64,000 nt of DNA from Artocarpus heterophyllus (taxonomy: Eukaryota > Streptophyta > Magnoliopsida > Rosales > Moraceae): NCBI GenBank assembly GCA_025403435.1, contig CM046350.1:11955353-12019352 (forward strand), in the 5' to 3' direction. The position numbers and the translations under genes were made by a program. Position 1 is the stretch's first letter; each line of letters starts with the position of its first letter. Below are positions 14,140 to 25,752 of this stretch, piece after piece. The notes below the pieces were generated by a model. That model searched no databases and had not been told where the DNA came from. It was given only the letters and a program-made list of their open reading frames with translations.

Positions 14140-14465
14140 TGAAGTATTAAAAAAATGAAATGAATGTCATTAAGTATCATTATCATTACGTATCATTAAT
14201 TTAATGATATAACAATTATATAACCTATGAGATACACAAAAAGACTTAATAAATACTATACCATTAATTTAATTACATATCACAAAAAAACAAGAAATAT
14301 CATTCACTTGAAGTCTCAAGAAAGGAATGTCATTGCGTATCATTATCATTACGTATCATTAACTTAATGATATATCAATTATCTAACCAGTAAGACACAT
14401 AAAAAACTTAATAATACTATGTCATTAATTTAATTACAACACCCTAATTTTAATTTGTGAGTAAA
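14140..14465. repeat. Two-copy tandem repeat, period about 163 bp
   Basis: The segment starting TGTCATTAAGTATCATT at 14165 recurs at 14328 as TGTCATTGCGTATCATT. The following text, including TATCATTATCATTACGTATC, is shared with few changes. A shorter repeat, period about 50 bp with TTTAATTACAACAC in both units, follows at 14424-14510. It is non-coding. Confidence 0.75.
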
Positions 14466-14959
14466 ATTATATCATTATTTTAATTACAACACAATAATTT
14501 CAATTTGTTGGTAAATCCAACTTGTCGATAAAAAAATTTCATCTTTTTAGGAAATTTTAAAATCTTTATTTTAGATACCATTTTGAATTTAAGCAACAAA
14601 CACCCTAATTTTAAGAATTTTTTTAAAATATAATAATATCATAATCCGTTTGAAATCTTAAATACGTATATTATAATTATTCTAAAAAAATAAATTAAAA
14701 CTAACAATATTATTATTATAGTCATTAATTTTTTTATATATATGCATTAAAACATATAAGAAATATTCATAAATTATAGACATATTTTAATTCTATTAAA
14801 AAACAAGCCACATCTTTCATTAACCCTAGAAGAAAATCCACATCAAAATTGTACGATATGGGCGTTTTGTTAAACCATTTGAGTTTTGAAGTAAATAGCA
14901 AGGACAGAGACAATAAATAGTAGGGAGACTGTCAGAAACGTCAGATTTTGTGTAACTAA

Positions 14960-15722
14960 TTGAAACGAATCTCATATTTGAAAACAATAATAGTAAATTT
15001 TAGACATTGAATTCTAACAGTAGAAAATTTTATCTATTTTCAAGTCTATTCCTTTTTCGTTCCCAATTCTCCTCTTTCTCTCTCTCTCCTCCTCCCTTGT
15101 CTCACTCTCTCTCTCATCATCACCGGCTGTGGATTTCTCGGCCGTGCATCTTAAGCGTCACACGCGGGAGAGGAGGTTGCCAGCAACGGCAGCTCGATGA
15201 TAGAGATGAAGTCGATTGCGACGGAGACGACAGATTCAACCGATTAGCCCATGGTTCGCGAGTGACGCACGGAGCAGCGATGAAGACAGACTCACTGTCT
15301 CTCATCATCACCGGCCGTGGATCTTACTCGGTTGAGGATCTCGAGCATCACACGAGGGAGAGGAGGTTGCCAGCGACGATAGCTCGACGCCGGAGGTGAA
15401 GTCGATCCCAATGGGGACGACATATTCAAGCGTTCTAGCCCATGGATTGCTAGCGACGTACGGAGCAGCGATGGGATGGGGAAAAACGTGAGCTCTGAGC
15501 TCACACATGGAGTAGTAGAGAGAGAAGGATAAATCCTCGTCTTCGTTGGTTTATCGCTGCAACTTACGGTCCTCAGAGCTACATTTTTCTTCCTCCGTCT
15601 ACTCCGACTCGCATGCTAATGACAAACAGGTAGGTTGGAACTCCAACAAACTAGCATCGAGGAGGATAGAATAACGTCATGCAGAGAAGAAAGAGGGGAA
15701 CAGGGGAGTAGAGAAGGGAGGA
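14960..15722. repeat. CT/GA-armed GC-rich cassette with an internal tandem duplication
   Basis: A polypyrimidine arm (about 15050-15115) leads into a GC-rich core and ends in a polypurine arm (about 15680-15722). The core holds two copies of a 188-bp unit: the block beginning CATCATCACCGG starts at 15115 and again at 15303, and the second copy runs to about 15475. The left flank, with ATTGAATTCTAACAG, resembles the left flank of the cassette at 37.9 kb (ATTGAATTCCAACAG). The unit length is not a multiple of three and the frames differ between copies, so I treat the 130-residue frame here as chance. Confidence 0.65.
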
Positions 15723-15724
15723 TA

Positions 15725-16688
15725 TGTAATACCCGACAAATTTTAAAGTTCATTAGATGTATAATATATTAGAATTATGTTAAGCACTATATAAATCACA
15801 AAGATTATGTTTAAATATGATTTTTTGTGATAAATTCTACAAGATTTAATATGGGAGTTTTTAAAATAAAAATCATGGCATAACCTTAAATAAAATATGA
15901 ATTAAATAAAGATAAAAGTTACTTGATGATTAAGAAAAATTAAGCTAGAAAGTTTAATTGTTGTAGAATGTATTGCAACAGCTTTTAAAATGAAAACACA
16001 GTGTGAGTAAAAACCATATGGAAAATATGAGAGTTATGTAGTATAAAAATTAAGCTAGGATTATAATGAAAAGCTAAGTAGTATAGAGTTTATACTGCAT
16101 AAAGTTAAGTGGTATGAGAATTATATTGTGTGGATGATATTGATGAGCATGGAATGATGTCAGAGTTTATAATAGTATAGGAAAATATATTGACACTAGA
16201 GAAAAAAGTACTGACAATGTAGAAAAATATTGTTAATATAAATTTAGACTGTTAAAGGATGATGTGGGACCTACAAATTACACATGGAATGTGGAAAATT
16301 TGGCCACCCCTCACCCATGACATACCTGGTTTTCTACATGTGGCGGGGAGAAAATTTTTAATTGTGATTAAGCCCAAAAGTGAGTTAAAATTGCAAATGA
16401 GGGCTTAAGTGATAAGATCAAAACTTGTCTCCATCTTTTTCATGCATAACATGCAAAACACACTCATTTTTCTCCTCTCCAAAACGGCCCCTCCTTACGA
16501 TTTTCTCTCTCAATCTTTTCATGATTTAAGCCTCTAAATCATGCAAAGAAAAGATAAGATTTAGGAGTTTTTCAAGGTAAAAACCTAAGTTTTTTCTATT
16601 GATTTCTAGGGTTTTTGTGCATGATTTGGTTGGGATTTTCATGAGTTATGTTGTGAATTGTTGTTAAGGAAATTTAAGAGATTTCAAG
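15725..16688 (+). mobile_element. Truncated LTR, probably Ty3/Gypsy
   Basis: The block starts TGTAATACCCGAC, which resembles the TGTGACACCC start of the complete solo LTR at 47533. It later contains CT-rich leader-like sequence near 16465-16520. It stops where the LTR of the minus-strand chromovirus begins. No CA terminus or second flank is seen, so the far end was probably lost when the other element inserted or by a later deletion. The superfamily is inferred from the start motif. Confidence 0.45.
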
Positions 16689-17081
16689 TGCCTTCCTATT
16701 ACATATTACATGGCCTAGAAGATTCTAGAGTCTCCAACAATATACTAGTATATTACATATATCCTAAAGCTGCTAGAAAATTCCAAAGTGCTTTAGGGTC
16801 TTCCAGAAAGTTTTAGATGTTTCTAGATCTTTCTTGAGTATTCTAGACTTGTGAAAAACCTTCTAGGATATTGCGGAACCTTCTAAAACGTCATGGAAGC
16901 TTTTTAGAATATTGTGGAACATTCTAAAAACTGCATGACTATACTAAGTTGCCTTGATTTCTTGAGGATGTTCTAGAATATTCTAATTGATTCCAACTCT
17001 TAAAGAATACTCTAAAGAATTTTAGAGTCTTTATGAGCCTCCAAGAGTTAGGATGGGGTAAAAATTGTGTAACTTGTGACA
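16689..17081 (-). repeat. Partial 3' LTR of the chromovirus
   Basis: On the plus strand it runs from TGCCTTCCTATTACATATT to AACTTGTGACA. It is clearly homologous to 22049-22235, and after two MITE insertions to about 22495-22552 and 23085-23122. It is followed by the purine tract AGTAGGGGAGAA (minus strand). The region matching 21750-22048 is missing. Confidence 0.75.
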
Positions 17082-17093
17082 TTCTCCCCTACT
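17082..17093 (-). other. Polypurine tract of the chromovirus
   Basis: On the minus strand the sequence is AGTAGGGGAGAA, directly before the 3' LTR that starts TGTCACAAG. This is the expected position and composition for the plus-strand primer of a Ty3/Gypsy element. Confidence 0.75.
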
Positions 17094-17129
17094 TAAGCTT
17101 GCCACGTCCTCATCATGCCTTCTTATCTA

Positions 17130-20100
17130 ACTTGCTCGATTTGATCCTTGAATTATCAAAGTGTATTTTCATGCTCCTAGCTAGCTTCGCTCTCCAGCAA
17201 GTTCTTCCACTTAACTAAATACTCACGATAGTTTCATACATTGTGCCTTCAAATTAGCTTGTCGGCGAGTATGCTTTCATCTTCCTTGTCAAATGAAGTC
17301 ACCACTGCAGTTGGTGCACATTTGGACTCCCCTTAAGTAAGGTCTTTCATGTCATCGTGATATGGCTTTAAGAGACTAACATGAAGGACCGGATGAATCT
17401 TGAGCTTTGGAGACAATTAGAGTTGGTAGGAAACCTTACCAATACACCGGATGATGGGGAAGAGGCCTTCATATCTCCTCACTAAGCCTTTATCGACCTT
17501 CCTTAAGGACTTGGATTGTTAGGGAAGTAAACCATAACAAGGTCATCTTTCATGAACTCTAGTGGCCTCATTTTCTTATCAGCTTCCAATTTTCTAGTGA
17601 AACCGGGGACCGAAAGGTCATGAGAGATAGAAAAAAGATGCGCCCAATCCTTTTGACGCCTTATTCAAGTAGGTCCTAGCCAACTCAGCTTGCTAATGCC
17701 ACGACTTCGCAAACTTGAATGTAGCTAGACTCTTGCCTTCATAGTTTATAACAAGTACAAAAGGCGTCGTTGGTTGTTACCCTATGATCACCTCGAAAGG
17801 ATTCTTGTTTGTTGCCTCACTGCACATCAAGCAACTTTTCCTAATCTTGTTTTTTAGCACTCACATAGTGCCTCAAGTATAACTCAAGAAGTACATTGAT
17901 GCGCTCCGTTTGGCCATCACTTTAGGGATTGAAGCTTGTAGAAAAGTTTAAGTTTGAACCAAGTAGCTTGAAAAGCTCTGTCCAAAACCTTCCTATGAAG
18001 TGAGGATCCCAGTCGCTCACAACTTTTGAAGGTACTCCTCACATGGCGTAGGAAAAATCATGTCATTTCTTTAATGGTATAATCAGCAGGTGTGGGAATA
18101 AAGCTGGCATACTTGCTAAACTGATCAAGAACCACAATAATGTTTCCATGTCGTCCCGACTTCGGCAAGAAAGTGATGAAGTCCATAGAAATACTTTTCC
18201 ATGGTCTCTTTGGGATTGACAAGGGTTCAAACAACTCAACTGATGCTTGTTTTTCAATTATGTCTTGTTAGCATGCTAGACAAGTCCTCATGTAGGTCTT
18301 CACTTTGTCAAGCATTTGTTTCCAATAGTTAGTTGTCTTCAAAAAAGCTAGAGTGTGCTTCATACCTGGGTGACCTGCCCACTTTCCTTTATCAGCTCCC
18401 ACTAGAGATTTCCCCACTTCAGTACATAGAGTCGGTGTCCCTTTGTATAAAGTAAGTCATTTGCTTGCCAAAAACACCTCGTCTTACCCTTTTTTACAAG
18501 GGTAGTAATGTTCCTTGCAAGGAGATCTTGTTGTATTCCTTCCTTGATTTGGTTAAGCAAGGGGCTATCAACGCAGCTAAGAGATGCCAACTCTACTTTA
18601 CGGCTTAAAGCATCTACCACAACATTTGCCTTCTTTGGCTTATACTCTAAGCTATAATCAAGCTTGCAAGAAAGTCGTGCCACCAAGCTTTCTTTGGACT
18701 CAATTTCTTTTGGATGTGAAAGTAGGTAGTGGCAACATTATCAGTCATAATGAAAAACCTGATGCCCAACAAGTAGTGTTGCCAGACCCTTAGACAATGA
18801 ATGATCGATGTCATCTCCTTCTCTTGGACAGTAGAGTGATGTTCTGCGTCATTAAGCTTTCAGCTTACATAATCAATATGGTGACCGTCTTGAATGGGCA
18901 CACCACCAATAGTAAAGTCTGAGGCATCAGTGTGGACTTCATAAGGTATGGATTGGTCAGGCAAGCTAAGAACTGGCTCCTCACAAATAGCTTTCTTCAA
19001 ATCTTCAAAGGTATGTTGGCATTCTATATTATACTCCCAAGTCCGTTTCTTCTTAAGGAGATCCATCAAAGGAGCTATTCTTGTTGAAGCGACAATAATA
19101 GTTCACTAGTCCAAGAAAAGACCTTAACTTATGCACTTTTGTGGGTGGTTTCCAATCTTGAATAGCTTGCACCTTTGCATCTTCTATCATGAGCTTGCCA
19201 TCTTTTATCTTACGCCCCAAGAACATCACATCTTCTTAGGTAAAGGAGCATTTTTCTTTCTTAATATATAGCTCATTTTCTTTTAGGACTTGGAACACTT
19301 TTCTTAAGTGTTGCAAGTGTTCCTCAACTTTGGCCATATATCATAGTATCATCCAAATATACTACTATGAATTGATGAAGATAAGATGGAAAAGCTTGTT
19401 CATCGAGGTGCAAAAAGTGGTTGGTGTATTGGTAAGTCTGAAAGGCATGACGAAGAATTCGTAAGAGCCATGTCTTATGACAAACGTCATCTTGGGCTCA
19501 TCATCATCAATGATTTGTACTTGATGATACCCTGAACAAAGATCCAACTTGGAGGAGTACTAAGCATGGCCAAGTTAATCAAATAGATATGCTATAAGGG
19601 GAATGGGATACTTGTTCTTTATGGTGACTTTGTTAGGAGGCCTATAATCAATGCACATGCAAAGGGAACCATTTTTCTTCTTCTAAAAAAGAACTGGTGC
19701 ACCGTAAGGGGCTTTGAAAGGCCGAACTAGCAAGTCCTTCTGTTGCTTCCTTAACTCTGCCAATTCTAGTGGTGCCATTCAATATGGGCTCATGGTTGGT
19801 GGCTTTGTTCCTAGCTCCAACTCAATTTGATGATCCACCTCTTGCCTTGGTGGCAATAGTTTTGGCAATTCCTCGAGCATAACATTCTTCAACTCATCAA
19901 GAACATCCTGTACCTCCTTTGGCATTTTGGAATGAGGAGATGATTCTTCACCACCATACTCCTTGAGAATAGCTAAGTAGCTATCCTCTTCGTTCCTCAA
20001 GCTCTTTTTGAATTGCATAGCTGATTATATCTTGGAATTAGTCTTGGTAAACCTAATCGTACGTACTACATAATCTTGTCGCCATCTAATATACACACAG

Positions 20101-20440
20101 TATTTGCAAATGGAATTAGGAAGGCCTTTACTTGATAAAAAAACTGCATACCAAGGACAACTTTGAAGTTGTCTATAGGTACCATAAATAAATGCAAATG
20201 ACCTATCCATGCCCCAAGGGTGGTCTTCACGCCCTGGGCTATGCCTTGAATAGGCTTGGTAGACGAGTTGACAGCTTTCATAGAGCCTCCTCCACCAAAT
20301 ACCTTAAGACTTAACCTTTAGGCTTCTTCAATAGAAAAATTATGGGACGCACCTGTGTCAATCAAGGCCTTAGTGACCTTTCTATTGATGTTAGCGTCTA
20401 CAAATAGCAATCCCTTAGCTTGAGTCTTTGGAGTACTCTG
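17130..20440 (-). pseudogene. pol: pol remnant: protease, RT, RNase H, integrase, chromodomain
   Basis: In order on the minus strand: the aspartic protease motif LIDTGASHNF (about 20370-20330); RT with DLCSGYHQV (about 19545) and YLDD (about 19350), the latter in a different frame; RNase H with HTDASDF (about 18925); a fragment with DALSRK (about 18610); the zinc-binding integrase region (about 18360-18230); integrase with MDFITFLPKSGRHGN (about 18190-18130); and a C-terminal chromodomain with EYLVKWKNLLESEAS (about 17215-17160). The chromodomain alone has several stops. At least four frame changes separate the domains. It is not functional. Confidence 0.88.
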
Positions 20441-20469
20441 AATAACGTTCAAGACTTGCATGAAGCCGA

Positions 20470-21718
20470 CATGAGCATTCTCTTTATTACCTTCTAACCC
20501 TTGTTTTTAAAAGGATGTAGTCATAGCATTAAAGGACTTCCTCTTAGGTCAATCATGAATCCAATGAGGTCCATTAACAAGAAGTAATTTTTTTTGGGTC
20601 TAGAGTTGTCTTGACCCTCCTCCTGCTTCCTTTAATCCTTTTGCTTGGATGAAGCATGGTCCTTGCCTCCCTCCTTGTGATGGTTCTTCGAGTGGTCTCC
20701 CCCACCTTTGTTGGTGTTGCCTTTCTTCTCTAGACTTTGACTCTTTTTGGCTTGAGTAGTCGATCAAGCTCTTAGCAACATTAGTGGCTGTAATGAGGTC
20801 TTGCATATCACGACACCTAAGCTCCATCTTTACCTATGTTTGTGGTCCATTTATAAAGAAGAAAAGGAAGTCCTTGTCGTACATATACAGAATCTCTAGA
20901 ATGAGATTTGTGAAATCCTTCACATAGTCCTAGATACTACCCAATTGTTTAAGTCTCCGCAAACGACCATGTGCCTCTTCTACGACATTCTCCTGATAGA
21001 ATTGCCTTTTAAGTTCATTTTTAAAGGCATCAAAGGTGGTGATGATACACGTACCTCTCTTGATGTCCTTTTGCCTTCTTTACCACCATAGCCTGGCGAT
21101 ATTCGTGAGGTATAAAGCGGCAGATTGGATCTTGGCAGCATCCTCTGTAATGCCTATATTGCCAAAATATTGCCCCAATCCCCAAAGAAAGTTGTCCACT
21201 TGGCGAGCATTACGTGTGCCCATAAAGCTTTTAGGTTCTAGTACATTAATCTTGCGTACCTCTATGGTAGGTGTGGTTGGACCAGATGCAATCGTCCTTT
21301 TGCACAATGCAAGGTCAACACGTGCTTCTTCCAACTGGGCAAGCACGCTATTGGTCTCCCTTTCGTATACATCTTGAACACGAGCTACCTCCATCGAGAG
21401 CTCTTCCCAAAACTCCTGCTTGTCCTTTCTTAAGGACTCTTCTAGCCTGCCAAGGGACTCACGCACGGCCCAATGGTGTTCAGCATCCTCCATCTCTATA
21501 CCATCCAACTCTTGGTCTATATCCTCCCTCCGTGCATCCCAGGCACTCACGCTATCCTCCACCCGATTAAAGCGTGCATCAAAGCTAGAAACCATGTCCT
21601 TGGACTTCCCCTGTGGCTTTGGTGTTGTGGGATCGAGTTGTGGTTCACAACCCCGCCCTTGTTCGAATGTCTCCATATTTGTAGTGTCCGATCCTACACC
21701 TGCTCTTGTTTTCGTCAT
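20470..21718 (-). pseudogene. gag: gag remnant of the chromovirus
   Basis: A 212-residue open segment (21718-21080) starts MTKTRAGVG just inside the primer-binding site. It includes a coiled-coil-like acidic stretch and the gag core ending in ALYLTNIARLWW. Further pieces at 20827-20600 and near 20590-20500 continue out of frame. The last one reads NGPHWIHD-stop-PKRK, where the stop replaces a Cys of the CCHC zinc knuckle. In intact relatives this protein builds the capsid; here it is broken. Confidence 0.82.
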
Positions 21719-21730
21719 AGCTAAATCAAG

Positions 21731-21742
21731 GCTTTGATACCA
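21731..21742 (-). other. Primer-binding site (initiator Met tRNA type)
   Basis: The minus strand reads TGGTATCAAAGC, one mismatch from the usual plant iMet-type TGGTATCAGAGC. It lies between the end of the 5' LTR and the gag start. Confidence 0.8.
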
Positions 21743-22235
21743 ATTCTCATGGCCTTACTCTTTCCACAACGCGACCGTGCAGCCGTAACAATCTCAATGC
21801 TAAGTCAGCCTTGAATTCTCACAAACTCATAAGACAAGATATGAACGATAAAGTTAAGTAAGAATACGAAGAGAAAACTAAGGCTATGAAATACAAAGAG
21901 TTTTTATTAGTATGTGGGAACTTTACAAGTTTGGAGAATTGAGTACAAATGAGGGTCTTTCCCTATTTGCAGACCATTGGCCTTCTAAGGAATGTTTTAG
22001 GTCTTTATGAAACAAGGCTCGTCCTGAAATATTCTACTGTCCTTCCTATTACATATTCATGGCCTATAAGATTCTAGAGTCTCCTATAATATACTAGTAT
22101 ATTACAACTATCTCAACGCTTCTACAAAGTTTCAGAGTGCTTTAGAGTCTTCCAAAAAATTTTAGATGTTTATAGATTTTTCTTGAGCATTCTAGACTTA
22201 TATAAAATCTTTTAGAATATTACGAAACCTTTTAA

Positions 22236-22495
22236 ATCTATATTGCATATTTTTTAGGATCATTAACATTAAGATTTTATTAAATTTGTTAATAAATCAA
22301 AATCTATTTTTACTACATCTTAAAGCATAAATTTTAATTTTATTCCATATTCAGAATAAAACTTAAATGCACATCCAAACGTCAATTCAGATAACAATTC
22401 AAATCATTAATTCAAATCTTAATTCAATTACGCAACTCAAATCAAATCACTAATTTGAATCAATTCACCAAACGGACCCTCTATTAACATTTGAA
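22236..22495. mobile_element. MITE copy A inside the LTR
   Basis: This AT-rich block contains GCATATTTTTTAGGATCAT and ends near ACCAAACGGACCC, a terminus typical of plant MITEs. It is homologous to 22840-23060. It separates two parts of the LTR that are contiguous in the other LTR. Its left end is not clear. Confidence 0.55.
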
Positions 22496-22552
22496 ACTCC
22501 ATGACTTACCAAGTTGTCTTATTTTCTTTACCATGTTTTAGAGTATTCTAAG

Positions 22553-23084
22553 GATCCGTTTGTTTCATGTATTCTAGTGAACTCTTTGGATTCAAATATT
22601 TAGAATCCTTTGAATGCATGTTTGTTTTTTTCAAAATTCAAATCAAATGATTCTTTTGAATCCAATTTTTTAGAGTCTTAACCTCCTCTAAACTCTTGAG
22701 ACTCGGATATATTTGCTACCTTAAAAACTGAAATTCTTTCTCTTATATTTGAGGGGAAAAAATCATAACTTTTTCATTTGATATCCGACTAAGACGATTA
22801 TTTTTTTGTTGCATTCATAATAAAAAAATGAATAAATTAATATTCATATTGCATATTTTTTAAGATCATGACTATTAAGATTTTATTAGATTTATTAATA
22901 AATCAAAATTTTTTTTCACTACCTCAATAAACACAAATTTTAATTTTATTCTATATACAAATTAAAACTTTAAATATATATCTAAACATCAATTTAAATA
23001 ATAATTTAAATTACTAATTTAGATCACATCATTTAAATCAAAATAATTCAAATCAACATCATTTTGTTCAACACTCATGGAACA
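22553..23084. mobile_element. MITE copy B inside the LTR
   Basis: It starts GGATCCGTTTGTTTC. Its right part (22840-23060, with GCATATTTTTTAAGATCAT) matches copy A at 22236-22495 in the same orientation. It interrupts the LTR a second time. The right terminus is degraded. Confidence 0.5.
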
Positions 23085-23143
23085 GGGCGTTAAGATGAGA
23101 CAAAAATTGTGCAGCTTGTGACGTTTTGCTCTTGTCTCTGTGA

Positions 23144-23149
23144 ATGTGA
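23144..23149 (+). promoter_or_regulatory. Start-stop uORF (ATGTGA) in the TPR gene leader
   Basis: An ATG followed at once by TGA lies 119 bp before the main start codon. If the transcript includes it, this minimal uORF could stall ribosomes and lower translation of the main frame. The transcript start is not known. Confidence 0.4.
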
Positions 23150-23168
23150 TATCAGTGTTGTCCTTGCA

Positions 23169-23210
23169 ATGCCTCTCCTCTTCTTCTTCGTTGAAACAAT
23201 CTTCAAATGA
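23169..23210 (+). promoter_or_regulatory. 13-residue uORF in the TPR gene leader
   Basis: The frame runs ATG to TGA and encodes MPLLFFFVETIFK. It ends 52 bp before the main ATG and is not in frame with it. Its effect depends on the real transcription start. Confidence 0.4.
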
Positions 23211-23262
23211 CAACCTTAACATCCCAAAACCTAATTATCAATCGTTGGAAACCTCACTTACC

Positions 23263-25752
23263 ATGTCCGTATTTCCTCTTCAATTTTCCCACCCTTTCTC
23301 GGGAAATCGCAACCTTTTGGCAATTTCGCACAGAAAATGGCCTTACAGACAAGGAGTTCTGAGACTCTTCTTCGTCAGAGCTAATTGCGTTTCTGAGTCG
23401 GCCAGTTATGGAGGCTGGGACAATTTGGTGCTCGTTGGCGACTCGGACCGTTCTAGTGAGGCTGAGGCTGATCAGTTTAGTAATTTTCTCATTTCTATTG
23501 GTGTTAATGATAAGAAGCATATTTTCGCATTTGGTTTGGGTCTTTTGTTCGCTTTGGCGATTTCTAGGGTTAGAGTTTCTTCTATTGTTGTGTTTCCAGC
23601 TTCTGTGTTGGTTTTTGCTATTGGATTTTCGTTTGGGCTTGCTCGTGGTGGGGGTTTAGGTGAATTGAACAATAGTGGGAACAAGAAACTGGTAAAAGAT
23701 GAAACTTTTAGGGTTTTCGTCGAAAAATTTAGGAATTTGGTTAAAGTTCTTGATGATTTCGATGCTAAAGTTGATAATCTCAAGTGTAAGATGCAGAAAG
23801 CTATTGATTCTAGGGAAATTACTGTAAGTGATCTGGAAGATTATACTAAGGTTTTGGAATCTATTAGTTTATCGGCATTGAATGCAAGGAATTTTATTGA
23901 GGTTTCTACTGAAAATTTGGGTGTTTCTAATGTTCTTTTAGCTGAGAATCAGAAGTCAAATAAAAGAGAGAAACAGCTTGCTGATATTGGCTATGACTTC
24001 TTTCAGTCTATTGGGGGCTTGTTTAAAGAGAATTTAGTTAATCCGAAGCTAACTAAATTGAAAAACAACTTTAAGAGAGAAACTATGGAGGATGATCCAA
24101 CTGGTGGTAGTAATTTGGTCCGTTCTGATAAAGAAACTGTGTTAAATCCAGTTAATGCCAATAAGCCTAGAGCAAATTCTGTTACTTCTCAAGATTCATC
24201 AAAGGATCCTCCTTTTGGTGTGGATGGATATGGAAGAATCAGAAATGGAAAAGTGAGTTGGGAGGAGATTAGTAGATACAGTAACAGATTTAACCGTGGT
24301 AAAGAGTATGGTTACGAGAATAAGGGATTGCAGCTAATGAATAACCACCGCATCTCGATGAAGATGGGCCGTGATAATCAAATTGATTCATGGGAATCCA
24401 ATAATAACCTTCTTGAGTCTGTAAATTTTAGTGTCAGGATGAAGCATACAGAAACTGAAGCTTCCTTTGTTCGAGAGCAGAAGCTTGAGAAAGCTGATGA
24501 CATTTACAGGTCTTCTTCTCGTATTAAAGAGGGAAGCGAGTATAGTGCTAATGGATCTCCATTGGGAGAAGACTGTGTGAATGGCAAGGACGATTCCCAT
24601 GTGGCTGGTCAGCTGTCTGGACTTGAGAGTGAGATGCCTGCCCTTTCATCTTCAAAGGTTTTAGATGATGTGGTGTTTGATCGGTATCTTACAGAAGCTA
24701 ACGACCTGCTTCGGCAAGCAAAGGAGTTCATGAGAGATGGACATGAAGAGGATCGTGCAGAGATCATACTATACAAGTCTGCCAAGCTTCTATCAAATGC
24801 TATATCTATGAAGCCTGCAAGCTTGTTGGCTGTGGGACAATTGGGAAATACTTATCTCCTACATGGAGAGTTAAAACTAAGGATTAGTCGTGAGTTGAGG
24901 ACACTTCATTATAGAAGTAGTCCATCTGTTGGAAAATGGGATGGATTATGCGACCACATGGGAAGTAAAGACGAAATTACATCTGTCCTTATTAATGTCT
25001 GTGAAGAGTGTGAGGAACTGCTGATGGAAGCAGGGAGAAAATATAGGATGGCTTTGTCCATTGACAGGAATGATGTTAGGGCCTTGTATAACTGGGGCCT
25101 TGCTCTCAGTTTCCGTGCCCAATTGATTGCGGACATTGGACCGGTAAGCATTTTTCTCAATTCTGTCACCTTATTTGTTGTGGCGACTGCTATAAAATTT
25201 CTTACCAAAGAGGAATTCACGCAGATCAACTCTCTCTGTAAATTTTTTATATTCAGCCAACGCCTGTATTGTGGAAATGCATTTATCTGAAGCTATATAT
25301 TATCCAAAAGCCTGCCTCATATGATGGTCTGGCGTTGAATGCGTTCTAAGTCATGCTGTTTTTGGTTTCCAGGAAGCTGCTTTTGATGCTGACAAAGTCT
25401 TCATGGCGGCAATCGATAAGTTTAATGCTATGATGTCCAAAGGCAACATTTACGCACCTGATGGTATGTCCAAGTTCTTCAATTTATTGCCGTTCTTCAT
25501 TGTCAATACAAATTTCTATCCTTAGATTTAGTTTGATTCTAAGTAGATATATGCACGGCAGCTTTATTCAGATGGGGCACCGTACTGCAGCAAAGGTCTC
25601 GCTTGCGGCCAAGTAATAGTAAAGAAAAGGTGAAGTTGCTGCTACAGGCAAAGAGGCTGTATGAAGACGCGCTTGGCATGGACTCGAACAATGTCCAAGT
25701 AAGAGAAGCCTTGTCCACGTGCATATCTGAGCTTAGCAGTAGATACTTATAG
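23263..25752 (+). CDS. Chloroplast-type TPR-repeat protein with two membrane segments
   Basis: Three coding exons, 23263-25143, 25373-25463 and 25562-25752, give 720 aa with GT-AG introns. The first in-frame ATG is 23263 in the context ACCATGT; the open frame upstream of it has only GTG. The N-terminus is Ser/Arg-rich, low in acidic residues and resembles a plastid transit peptide. Two hydrophobic segments at about residues 86-105 and 110-130 predict membrane anchoring. A long acidic/Ser-rich middle is low in known motifs. About residues 475-715 contain TPR-like helices (NTYLLHGELKLR, RALYNWGLALSF, DALFRWGTVLQQ, LYEDALGMDSNN). It probably acts as a protein-protein adaptor in a plastid membrane, which is inference. 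A decayed retrotransposon LTR ends about 140 bp upstream. Confidence 0.85.

Larger units (their letters stand above)
16689..23122 (-). mobile_element. Decayed Ty3/Gypsy chromovirus
   Basis: Reading on the minus strand the order is 5' LTR (about 23122-21750), primer-binding site (21742-21731), gag, protease, reverse transcriptase, RNase H, integrase, chromodomain, polypurine tract (17093-17082) and a partial 3' LTR (17081-16689). That order and the chromodomain place it in the chromovirus branch of Ty3/Gypsy. Many stops and frameshifts interrupt pol, and several stops sit where the family has Trp or Arg codons, as expected from C-to-T decay of methylated DNA. The left LTR lacks the part matching 21750-22048. 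The element cannot move on its own. Confidence 0.9.
21750..23122 (-). repeat. 5' LTR of the chromovirus, carrying MITE insertions
   Basis: The plus-strand right half matches the 3' LTR in three separated blocks (22049-22235, about 22495-22552, about 23085-23122). The interruptions are AT-rich repeats (see 22236-22495 and 22553-23084). The outer terminus, CTTGTGAC at about 23121, is only about 140 bp from the TPR gene start codon. In this orientation the LTR promoter would fire away from the TPR gene. Confidence 0.7.

Noticed and set aside
15007..15399. 130-residue open frame on the plus strand
   Set aside because: It crosses the 188-bp tandem duplication and CT-rich arm, has overlapping frames on the other strand and no domain. 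It is best explained as repeat-derived.
21271..21737. Plus-strand frames of 99-113 residues opposite gag
   Set aside because: They are antisense shadows of the gag remnant, which has clear family features on the minus strand.
23140..23262. Upstream extension of the TPR frame
   Set aside because: It begins with GTG, not ATG. The first in-frame ATG is 23263, and the extension overlaps two uORFs.
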